Below, piece by piece: positions 50,429 through 56,558 of a stretch of DNA of 64,000 nucleotides. How positions within the stretch are numbered: position 1 is the stretch's first letter; every line of letters starts with the position of its first letter. The notes beneath the pieces are model-generated. The model saw only the letters and a program-made list of their open reading frames with translations. It was not told the DNA's origin and did not search any database. The translations under genes were made by a program, and so were the position numbers. Source of the DNA: Caulobacter radicis. Lineage in GTDB: Bacteria > Pseudomonadota > Alphaproteobacteria > Caulobacterales > Caulobacteraceae. The DNA lies in NCBI RefSeq assembly GCF_003094615.1, contig NZ_QDKO01000020.1, positions 62,001 to 126,000 of the forward strand, in the 5' to 3' direction.

Positions 50429-50812
50429 TTACGTCCCCGCCCCCAGCACCTCGCCGATCTTGTCGACCAGGGCCTTGCCGGTGAAGGGCTTCATCACGTA
50501 GCCCACCGCGCCCAGCTGCAGGGCCTGGACGATGCGGTCCAGACGCCCCTCCCCCGTCAGCATCAGCACCGGGATGTCCTCGGCGCCTTGCGCCGACTTC
50601 AGGCTGCGCAGAGCGTCGAGACCCGAAAGGCCCGGCATGCGCACATCAAGCAGGATCAGCGACGGAGGGGCCGAAGCCACCGCCGACAGCAGTTCCTCGA
50701 CCGTCTCGAACGTGCGCGCGCCATAGCCGCCGCGACCAAGCTGGATCTCGACCAGCTCGCGCGTCAGGGCGTCGTCGTCGGCGACATAGATCTGAGGCGG
50801 CGTAACCAGCAT
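50429..50812 (-). CDS. Single-domain response regulator (CheY-like)
   Basis: A 127-aa receiver domain from the ATG at 50812 (MLVTPPQIYVADDDALTREL). The acidic pocket is ADDD (residues 11-14), the phospho-acceptor Asp56 in LILLDVRMPG, the switch Thr86 in LMLTGE and Lys108 in YVMKPF. No output domain is attached, so it should act through protein contacts, as in chemotaxis, cell-cycle or phosphorelay circuits. No histidine kinase gene is nearby. It is not coupled to upp (105-nt gap). Confidence 0.9.
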   Translation of the reverse strand: MLVTPPQIYVADDDALTRELVEIQLGRGGYGARTFETVEELLSAVASAPPSLILLDVRMPGLSGLDALRSLKSAQGAEDIPVLMLTGEGRLDRIVQALQLGAVGYVMKPFTGKALVDKIGEVLGAGT

Positions 50813-50917
50813 GCGAACTCGAAAAAGGTTAACGCTGCTGCTTACCGCGCCGGCGGAGTCGCGCAAGTGCTCAAGCGCACACTTGCCCCCGATCCAGGGT
50901 CAGCGCGCACCGCCAGA

Positions 50918-51562
50918 TCACCGCGTGCCGAAAGTGCGATCGCCGGCGTCGCCCAGGCCCGGAACGATATAGCCGTGGTCATTGAGCTGCGGATCCACCG
51001 CCGCCGTCCAGATCTCGACGTCGGGATGCGCCGCGCGCAGGGTCTCCACGCCCGGGACCGAGGCCAGCAGGCAGACGAAGCGCAGGTCGCGCACGCCGCG
51101 CTTCTTCAGGAGGTCGATGGCCGCCACCGCCGTGTGGCCGGTGGCCAGCATCGGGTCGACGACGATCACCAGGCGGTCGGCGATGTCTTCGGGGGTCTTG
51201 AAGTAGTATTCGACGGCTTCCAGGGTCTGGGGGTCGCGATAGAGGCCGATGTGGGCCACGCGGGCGGCCGGAACCAGGTCGAGCATGCCCTCGGCCATGC
51301 CCAGGCCCGCGCGCAGGATCGGGGCGAACACCAGCTTCTTGCCGGCGATGACCTTGGCTTTCGTCGGGGCGACGGGGGTCTGGATTTCGACCTCGTCCAT
51401 CGAGAGCTGCCGCGTGACCTCGTAGCAGATCAGGGTCGCGGTCTCGCGCATCAGGGCGCGGAAGGTCTTGGTGGAGGTTTCCTTGTCCCGCATCAGGGTC
51501 AGCTTGTGCTGCACCAGCGGGTGGTCGACGATGGTCACGCCCGGAAGGGATTGGGTCGTCAT
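50918..51562 (-). CDS. upp: Uracil phosphoribosyltransferase
   Basis: A 214-aa protein from the ATG at 51562; another ATG four codons upstream (51574) is possible, and ribosome-binding sites do not decide. Family features: [20 protein letters not shown] at the N terminus, [19 protein letters not shown], the PRPP loop [17 protein letters not shown], and the C-terminal uracil-binding [17 protein letters not shown]. It salvages uracil to UMP using PRPP. Confidence 0.96.
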   Translation of the reverse strand: MTTQSLPGVTIVDHPLVQHKLTLMRDKETSTKTFRALMRETATLICYEVTRQLSMDEVEIQTPVAPTKAKVIAGKKLVFAPILRAGLGMAEGMLDLVPAARVAHIGLYRDPQTLEAVEYYFKTPEDIADRLVIVVDPMLATGHTAVAAIDLLKKRGVRDLRFVCLLASVPGVETLRAAHPDVEIWTAAVDPQLNDHGYIVPGLGDAGDRTFGTR

Positions 51563-51636
51563 GGGCGGCGGCATCCTGATCTTGAAACGGCTTTACCGTT
51601 CAAGTGCCGCCATCCGGCCTTCAGGCCAAGCGCTAA

Positions 51637-51717
51637 TCAGCCGCCAAGGCCGACGATTGTCCTGAAGGCCCAGACGGTGCAGCCGATGCAGACCAGGAGC
51701 GTCATGAAGTCGGCCAT
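51637..51717 (-). CDS. 26-aa hydrophobic small protein
   Basis: An ATG at 51717 preceded by a strong GGAGG (6-nt spacing) opens a 26-codon frame ending in TGA at 51637. The peptide is MADFMTLLVCIGCTVWAFRT then IVGLGG, one short membrane helix with two Cys residues. It lies between upp and the candidate small RNA on the same strand. The ribosome-binding site and composition argue for translation. Function unknown. Confidence 0.5.
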   Translation of the reverse strand: MADFMTLLVCIGCTVWAFRTIVGLGG

Positions 51718-51841
51718 TCCCGACCTCCGCTTCGCTACCTTTTCCTTCTTGGCCACGCCCGCCTCGCTGTCCCCTGCGAGCCCCCACTATCGCGCGGCAG
51801 GCTGAAGAGGATGCTTCCAAACGCGGTTAAGCGACCGTTTT

Positions 51842-51936
51842 CCAAAAGAAAAGCCGCGCCGCGCTTCCTTGGGGGGAGGATGAAGCGCGACGCGGCTGGT
51901 GGGCCGGGTCGTGGGGGGAGGAACCCGGCCGGGTCT
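51842..51936 (-). ncRNA. Candidate small RNA with two C-rich (anti-Shine-Dalgarno-like) loops and a terminator
   Basis: Read on the minus strand, hairpin 1 is GGCCGGGT (51909-51902 complement side) / ACCCGGCC with loop TCCTCCCCCCACG. Four nt later hairpin 2 has a 16-bp stem (AGCCGCGTCGCGCTTC with GAAGCGCGGCGCGGCT, one G-U wobble) and loop ATCCTCCCCCCAAG, ending in TTTTCTTTT. The single irregular pair is a G-U wobble on this strand but an A-C mismatch on the other, which supports the minus strand. Twin hairpins with CCUCC-type loops and a terminator are the layout of alphaproteobacterial cuckoo-type RNAs, and Caulobacter GsrN also uses a C-rich loop. No clear promoter is seen; it may be a 3'-end product of wrbA mRNA. 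Confidence 0.6.
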
Positions 51937-51944
51937 TGAGCGAG

Positions 51945-52032
51945 ACCCTCGCCCTTCGACGGGCTCAGGGTGAGGATCTCGAAGGCTCGGCCTTGGCCAT
52001 GGTCCTCATCCTGAGCTTGTCGAAGGACGAGG
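51945..52032. repeat. Dispersed palindromic repeat (CTTCGACAGGCTCAGG family), copy 2
   Basis: ACCCTCGCCCTTCGACGGGC (from 51945) and its imperfect inverse ending at 52032 (CTCATCCTGAGCTTGTCGAA) flank a short centre. It lies between wrbA and the candidate small RNA. Confidence 0.88.
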
Positions 52033-52046
52033 ACCACGCGCCAGAC

Positions 52047-52646
52047 TTAGCCGTGCAGCTTGATGGCCGCGGCGGCGATCAGCTCGCCCTGGTGGCGGGC
52101 GCCGTCCAGGTCGATCTGGGTCGGCTGGCGGCTGCCGTCGCCGCCGGCGACCGTGGTGGCGCCGTAGGGCGCGCCGCCGACGATCTCGTCATTGTTCATC
52201 TGGCCCTGGTGGCTATAGGGCAGGCCGATGATCGTCATGCCGAAGTGCAGCAGGTTGGTGATGATCGAGAACAGGGTGGTTTCCTGGCCGCCGTGCTGGC
52301 TGGCGGTCGAGACGAAGGCGCCGCCGACCTTGCCGTTCAGCGCGCCGCGGGCCCACAGGCCGCCGGCCTGGTCGAGGAACGCGGCCATCTGCGAGCTCAT
52401 GCGGCCAAACCGCGTGCCGGTGCCGACGATGATGGCGTCGTAGTCGGCCAGTTCGGCGACGGTGGCGATCGGCGCTTCCTGGTCCAGCTTGAAGTGAGCG
52501 CCCTTGGCGATCTCTTCCGGCACGGTCTCCGGAACGCGCTTGATGTCGACGGTGGCGCCGGTGCTGCGAGCGCCTTCGGCGATGGCCTTGGCCATCGTCT
52601 CGATGTGGCCGTACGACGAATAATAGAGGACCAGAACCTTGGCCAT
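52047..52646 (-). CDS. wrbA: NAD(P)H:quinone oxidoreductase, flavodoxin fold
   Basis: A 199-aa protein of the usual WrbA length. The FMN phosphate loop is [15 protein letters not shown]. Other WrbA marks are [40 protein letters not shown] and the C-terminal [20 protein letters not shown]. It reduces quinones by two electrons, avoiding semiquinone radicals. It lies downstream of a pirin gene on the same strand, but a terminator (52681-52714) separates them; TTCTCTAGG-type sequence before its start gives AGGAGACT as ribosome-binding site. Confidence 0.95.
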   Translation of the reverse strand: MAKVLVLYYSSYGHIETMAKAIAEGARSTGATVDIKRVPETVPEEIAKGAHFKLDQEAPIATVAELADYDAIIVGTGTRFGRMSSQMAAFLDQAGGLWARGALNGKVGGAFVSTASQHGGQETTLFSIITNLLHFGMTIIGLPYSHQGQMNNDEIVGGAPYGATTVAGGDGSRQPTQIDLDGARHQGELIAAAAIKLHG

Positions 52647-52680
52647 GAGAGTCTCCTAGAGAAGTCTTCTTTGAGGTTGG

Positions 52681-52714
52681 GGAGGAAAAGACGCGGCTGC
52701 GACAGCCGCGTCTT
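52681..52714 (-). terminator. Rho-independent terminator of the pirin gene
   Basis: AAGACGCGGCTG (52688-52699) and CAGCCGCGTCTT (52703-52714) form a perfect 12-bp stem with a 3-nt loop. On the minus strand it is followed by TTCCTCC after TCTTTT, 24 nt beyond the pirin stop. Confidence 0.88.
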
Positions 52715-52737
52715 GAAGGAATGTCGCGACGCTTTTC

Positions 52738-53436
52738 TTAAGCGGCGTCGACCAGGACGAGTTCGGCGTCGGCCAGGGCCTTGACGCGAATGGTGTTCTC
52801 GTTGGCGATCGCCGCGCCGTCGCGGGTGTCGACCTTGACGCCGTTGACTTCGATCGAGCCCGTCGAAGGCACCAGGTAGGCATGGCGGCCGGCGCCCAGC
52901 GCGTACTCGGTTTCCTCGCCGGCCTTCAGCGTCGCGCCCAGGACGCGGGCGTCGGTGCGGATCGGCAGGGCGTCGGTGTCATCCGAGAAGCCGCTGGCCA
53001 GGGCCACGAACTTGCCGGAACGGTCGCCCTTCGGGAAAGGCTTGGCGCCCCAGGCGGGCGGTTCGCCGCCGCGGTCCGGAATGATCCAGATCTGGAAGAT
53101 CTTGGTCACGCCCGGCTCGAGGTTGTATTCCGAGTGACGGATGCCGGTGCCGGCGCTCATCACCTGCACGTCGCCCGCTTCGGTGCGGCCCTTGTTGCCC
53201 AGGCTGTCCTGGTGGGTGATCGCGCCCTCGCGGACATAGGTGATGATCTCCATGTCGTTGTGCGGGTGCGGCGGGAAGCCCGTGCCGGCGGCGATGGTGT
53301 CGTCGTTCCAGACCCGCAGGGCACCCCAGTGGACGCGCTTGGGATCATGGTAGCCGGCGAACGAGAAGTGGTGCTTGGCGTCGAGCCAACCGTGATTGGC
53401 GCCGCCCAGGCTGTCGAACTTGCGAACTTCGATCAT
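52738..53436 (-). CDS. Pirin family protein (YhhW-like, quercetinase type)
   Basis: A 232-aa bicupin. The N-terminal cupin carries the metal ligands in GFPPHPHNDMEIITYV (two His, Glu) and GTGIRHSEYN (His). The C-terminal cupin (residues ~130-232) lacks metal ligands, as in E. coli YhhW, which has quercetin 2,3-dioxygenase activity. Length fits this subgroup. It is divergent from a LysR gene with a shared 125-nt region; in many bacteria pirin genes are controlled by such a neighbour and respond to oxidative stress or phenolics. wrbA next door suits the same theme. Confidence 0.92.
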   Translation of the reverse strand: MIEVRKFDSLGGANHGWLDAKHHFSFAGYHDPKRVHWGALRVWNDDTIAAGTGFPPHPHNDMEIITYVREGAITHQDSLGNKGRTEAGDVQVMSAGTGIRHSEYNLEPGVTKIFQIWIIPDRGGEPPAWGAKPFPKGDRSGKFVALASGFSDDTDALPIRTDARVLGATLKAGEETEYALGAGRHAYLVPSTGSIEVNGVKVDTRDGAAIANENTIRVKALADAELVLVDAA

Positions 53437-53524
53437 GTCGATCTCCTGGAGTGTCTTGTGTGGCTGGCCGTGTTGGCCTCTCCGTTGACGAGGAAGATGG
53501 AGACAGATCGCTTGATCCGAAATA

Positions 53525-53548
53525 GAAATGGTCGAAAGAAACCATTTC
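53525..53548. promoter_or_regulatory. Inverted repeat in the pirin-lysR intergenic region
   Basis: GAAATGGT (53525-53532) and ACCATTTC (53541-53548) are a perfect 8-bp inverted repeat with 8-nt spacer, 13 nt upstream of the lysR ATG and 88 nt from the pirin start. Its size and place suit a LysR-type regulator site that controls both genes. Confidence 0.65.
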
Positions 53549-53561
53549 CAAAAACGACATC

Positions 53562-54470
53562 ATGAAACTTCCCGACTTCGAGGCCTGGGCCGTGTTCGCC
53601 AAGGTGGCCGAGACCGGCTCTTTCGCCCGGGCCGCCAAGGACCTGGGCCTGTCGAACGCCACGGTGTCCAAGGCCGTCTCACGCCTCGAGCAGCGGCTGG
53701 GCGCCACCCTCTTCCACCGCACCTCGCGCCGGCTGTCGCTGACCGACAGCGGCCAGAGCTCGCTGGAGGCCGCCAGCCGCCTGCTGGCCGACGGCGAGAG
53801 CCTGGAACTGGAGGCCTCGGCCCAGTCGGCGACGCCCAGGGGACTGGTGCGGATGGCCGCGCCGATGTCGTTCGGGATCGCCCACCTGGGCCCTGCCCTG
53901 TCGGACTTCTTCGCCCTCTATCCGGAGGTGTCGGTCGAGCTTTCGCTGTCGGACCAGCTGATCGACATCGTCGAGGACGGCTTCGACCTGGCCTTGCGGA
54001 TCTCGGCGCTGGAGGATTCGAGCCTGCTGGCCCGGCGGCTGTGCCCGGTGCGGGTGATGCTGGTCGGCTCGCCGGCCTATTTCGACAAGCATGGCCGGCC
54101 AGAGCACCCCAAGGATCTCGCCCGCCACCGCGCCCTCTTCTACACCGGCGGCCGCTCGCGCGACGCCTGGCGGTTCGAGCACAAGACCCACGGCCAGTAC
54201 GCCATCAGCGTGCCCGCTCCCTTACGGGCCAACAACGCCGACGTCTTCCGCGCCCTGCTGCTGGACGGCCAGGCGCTGGCCATGCAGCCCGACTTCATGG
54301 CCTGGCACGACGTCGCCGCTGGCCGGCTGGAGCAGGTGCTGGCCGACTGGACCCCGCCGGCCATCGCCATGCACCTGGTCACCCCGCCCAACCCGATCCG
54401 CCCCGCGCGCGTGCGCGTGCTGATGGAGTTCCTGGCCGAACGGCTGGCCAAGGCGCCGTGGCTGGGATGA
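53562..54470 (+). CDS. LysR-family transcriptional regulator
   Basis: A 302-aa protein with the N-terminal winged helix (FAKVAETGSFARAAKDLGLS, NATVSKAVSRLEQRLGATLF, HRTSRRLSLTDSG) and a C-terminal effector domain of the CrgA/DmlR subgroup (VELSLSDQLIDIVEDGFDLA, LRISALEDSSLLARRLCPVR). It reads away from the pirin gene and has an inverted repeat just before its start. It likely activates pirin (and perhaps wrbA) in response to a quinone or other electrophile, as related regulators do. The inducer is not known. Confidence 0.93.
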   Translation: MKLPDFEAWAVFAKVAETGSFARAAKDLGLSNATVSKAVSRLEQRLGATLFHRTSRRLSLTDSGQSSLEAASRLLADGESLELEASAQSATPRGLVRMAAPMSFGIAHLGPALSDFFALYPEVSVELSLSDQLIDIVEDGFDLALRISALEDSSLLARRLCPVRVMLVGSPAYFDKHGRPEHPKDLARHRALFYTGGRSRDAWRFEHKTHGQYAISVPAPLRANNADVFRALLLDGQALAMQPDFMAWHDVAAGRLEQVLADWTPPAIAMHLVTPPNPIRPARVRVLMEFLAERLAKAPWLG

Positions 54471-54485
54471 GTTCGGGACCGAAAA

Positions 54486-54571
54486 CCTCGCCCTTCGACA
54501 AGCTCAGGGTGAGGTTTTCTACCGCAAGGCCGGTGAACTGGTCCTCATCCTGAGCTTGTCGAAGGACGAGG
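54486..54571. repeat. Dispersed palindromic repeat (CTTCGACAGGCTCAGG family), copy 3
   Basis: CCTCGCCCTTCGACAAGCTC (from 54486) is mirrored by CCTCATCCTGAGCTTGTCGA (from 54543), 29-nt arms with few mismatches. It lies between lysR and tRNA-Leu. All three copies end in a GGACGAGGACCACGC sequence on the right. Confidence 0.9.
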
Positions 54572-54660
54572 ACCACGCACGACAAACGCCTCTGGCGCTC
54601 GCTGGCGACCGCTGCTAGGAAAGCCGTCCTCCGCTTCGGCCCCAACGCCGAACGCGCAGC

Positions 54661-54745
54661 GCGGGCGTGGTGAAACTGGTAGACGCGCCGGACTCAAAAT
54701 CCGGTTCCGAAAGGAGTGTCGGTTCGACCCCGACCGCCCGCACCA
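54661..54745 (+). tRNA. tRNA-Leu (anticodon CAA)
   Basis: An 85-nt cloverleaf with encoded CCA. Acceptor stem GCGGGCG with CGCCCGC, D-arm TGGTGAAACTGGTAGACGC, anticodon stem CCGGA/TCCGG with loop CTCAAAA giving anticodon CAA (reads UUG), a long class II variable arm, T-stem GTCGG/CCGAC with loop TTCGACC. The UUG codon is rare in this genome type. The lower-GC DNA directly after it suggests use as an integration site. Confidence 0.96.
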
Positions 54746-54995
54746 CCTTATCTGAAAAGGGCTTTGACGACAGTTCCGGCGTAGCATGCAGGCCGAACTT
54801 GCGCATTTAGCTACGATTGCAGCCCGCTTTCATTTCGAGGACTATTCGCGGTTATCGCTGAATTTCTAGCGCACACCCGGCGCATGATGGCCCCGTCGAT
54901 GTTCTATGCGCCGCTCCCTCACCTGCCTCCTTCGAGGGGGTGACGACAAGATTTTCGATGCGCTGCGGGATTTTCCTTGATGCAGCCATAATGAG
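54746..54995 (+). other. Gene-free, lower-GC stretch after tRNA-Leu
   Basis: No convincing coding frame, tRNA or repeat was found in these 250 nt. Base composition is clearly less GC-rich than that of the housekeeping genes on either side. No second copy of the tRNA 3' end could be seen at the far side of the NYN gene, so no att pair is claimed. Confidence 0.5.
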
Positions 54996-55083
54996 TTGAC
55001 ACTTAATCAACCGGCACACCATATCTGGTGCGCTAATTGCTCCCCTCCGGACTTGCCGAAAGGCCCCGGAGGGGTTTTATTTT
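54996..55083 (+). promoter_or_regulatory. Putative promoter followed by a terminator-like hairpin before the NYN gene
   Basis: TTGACA (54996-55001) and CATATC (55020-55025) are 18 nt apart and could be a promoter. CACCA-TATC-TGGTG (55017-55030) is an inverted repeat over the -10. CCCCTCCGG (55042-55050) and CCGGAGGGG (55066-55074), with GCCGAAAGGC inside the loop, form a strong hairpin followed by TTTTATTTT. The ATG at 55089 comes only 6 nt later, so transcripts from this promoter must pass a terminator: attenuation, a short RNA, or the end of an incoming transcript. Confidence 0.5.
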
Positions 55084-55088
55084 CAGCG

Positions 55089-55718
55089 ATGACACTTCAG
55101 GTCGCTGACGCTCCCGCAAAGAAACGTGCGATCGTTTTTATTGACGGTCAGAATCTTTATCATTGCGCCCGCGAGGCCTATTCCTGCACGCACCCTAATT
55201 ACGATCCGCTCAAGTTGGCCCGCTTGGTCTGCGAAAAGCATGGCTGGCTTTTGAAACAGGTTCGTTTTTACACGGGCTACCCCAAAGCGGAGGATGATCC
55301 ATTTTGGGCGAATTTTTGGCAGAAAAAACTGCTCGCCATTAGTCGCCAAGGGGTGAAGAAATTTAGCCGTCCGCTCCGCTACCGCAAAAAGACGATTAAG
55401 CTGAAGGACGGGTCAGAGATCGAGACTACCGTTGGCGAGGAAAAAGGTGTCGATGTCCGAATAGCAATTGATGTGATCAGATGCGCGCTCGACGCAGAAT
55501 ACGACGTAGCGGTGCTATTCACTCAGGACCAAGACCTTTCAGAGGCGACTGACGAAGTGAAAAAGATCGCAAGACAATTTGATCGAGCCGTTGAGGTTGC
55601 GTGCGCTTATCCGGTTGGTCCTGGCACGACTAATGCTCGCGGCATTAACGGCACACAGTGGATCAAGCTGAGCCGCGAAGAATACGACGCGTGTATCGAC
55701 CCCGCCGATTACAGGTAA
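55089..55718 (+). CDS. NYN-domain (LabA/DUF88-like) putative ribonuclease
   Basis: A 209-aa protein from the ATG at 55089; a longer frame from 54996 would translate through the hairpin and is less likely, though no good ribosome-binding site precedes 55089 (GGAGG is 16 nt away). The NYN/PIN-like acidic site is seen as IVFIDGQNLYH (Asp19, Asn22), KGVDVRIAIDVIRCALDAEY and VLFTQDQDLSEATDEV. Such proteins are predicted Mg-dependent RNases, and some occur in defence and toxin loci. Codon use is much less GC-biased than in all neighbours and the gene follows a tRNA, which points to horizontal gain. Confidence 0.82.
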   Translation: MTLQVADAPAKKRAIVFIDGQNLYHCAREAYSCTHPNYDPLKLARLVCEKHGWLLKQVRFYTGYPKAEDDPFWANFWQKKLLAISRQGVKKFSRPLRYRKKTIKLKDGSEIETTVGEEKGVDVRIAIDVIRCALDAEYDVAVLFTQDQDLSEATDEVKKIARQFDRAVEVACAYPVGPGTTNARGINGTQWIKLSREEYDACIDPADYR

Positions 55719-55764
55719 CCGACGCGTAGCCATCGCTAGCCAAACAACAGCGCCTACTTCCGTT

Positions 55765-56142
55765 TCACGGTCTCAGCAGCGGCAAAGCCTCCTTCAGCCA
55801 GACCCTGACCCACCAGTCGGGCCGATCGTCCTTGGTCATCTCCGTGGTCCAGGCCAGCACGTCGGGATGGGTGATCCAGAACCCATAGGGCGGCGCGTGG
55901 CCGTCGTTCTCGAAACTCAGGTCGTGCTCTCGGTCCTCCGGCACGCCGGCATTGGGCATGACCCAGTCATCCGCCGGCGGCGGCTCCATGGCGTCGACGA
56001 AATGCAGGGCCGCCTGCAAGAGGCCGTTGCCCGAGTCGCTGGTCGCCACCTCGCGAGTCGCCGGGTGCCGCCGCAGGAAGGCGACCCCGGCCTCATTGGT
56101 CAGGACGATGGGCTTGAGAGCGGAAAGCGGCGTCGTGGTCAT
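55765..56142 (-). CDS. Hypothetical protein
   Basis: A 125-aa soluble protein with no signal peptide. It is rich in Trp and Pro in its second half (YGFWITHPDVLAWTTEMTKD, then WWVRVWLKEALPLL). The segment PPADDWVMPNAGVPEDREHD is acidic. High-GC codon use shows that it belongs to the host backbone rather than to the NYN segment. I do not recognise a family and cannot infer a role from the neighbours. Confidence 0.65.
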   Translation of the reverse strand: MTTTPLSALKPIVLTNEAGVAFLRRHPATREVATSDSGNGLLQAALHFVDAMEPPPADDWVMPNAGVPEDREHDLSFENDGHAPPYGFWITHPDVLAWTTEMTKDDRPDWWVRVWLKEALPLLRP

Positions 56143-56282
56143 GGCCGCAAGCTAGGCGAGGCCGCCGGCCGACGCCAGGATTCGCAAGCGCCTCCTCACG
56201 CACGCCAAGACGCGAGCCCTGCCCTGGCAAGGCTCGCGCCGGCTGAAATCCTCGGATCTGTTCGCCGGAAGCGACGGGCGTC

Positions 56283-56420
56283 TCAGTCGCCCGAAAGCGG
56301 GTCGAGATCTTCCTCGGCCGTCTGCGGGCCGTCCCGTCTTCCACGATAGAGAATGATGCCGCCCCACACGATGACGCTGAGCGCCAATACGATCAGCGCC
56401 GGCCATTGAGCCATCTGCAT
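56283..56420 (-). CDS. 45-aa single-span membrane protein
   Basis: An ATG at 56420, preceded by AGGGTGGAAACAA, opens a frame of 45 codons that ends in TGA at 56283. The peptide has a hydrophobic helix (WPALIVLALSVIVWGGIILY), a positive stop-transfer RGRR, and an acidic tail (EEDLDPLSGD). The positive-inside rule puts the tail in the cytoplasm. Function unknown. Confidence 0.6.
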   Translation of the reverse strand: MQMAQWPALIVLALSVIVWGGIILYRGRRDGPQTAEEDLDPLSGD

Positions 56421-56525
56421 TTGTTTCCACCCTGTTTTTTGACGATGCAATCACAGGTTCGCGGACGGCGCCACTCAGTTTGGGAAAACGGGTACGATTT
56501 CGTCGATCGGCGTTAGGTCTAGAAT

Positions 56526-56546
56526 CCCTCTCTCTTCGAGAGAGGG
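56526..56546. repeat. Short hairpin of the CCCTCTCTC / GAGAGAGGG family
   Basis: CCCTCTCT (56526-56533) and AGAGAGGG (56539-56546) with a 5-nt loop, 12 nt beyond the stop of the GGDEF/EAL gene. It is the core of the repeat at 19001-19186 and may act in termination. Confidence 0.65.
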
Positions 56547-56558
56547 TCAAACATAACC

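Noticed and set aside
54721..55740. att-site direct repeat of the tRNA-Leu 3' end
   Set aside because: No second copy of the T-arm/acceptor sequence could be found downstream of the NYN gene, and no integrase is present. The island idea rests only on composition and position.
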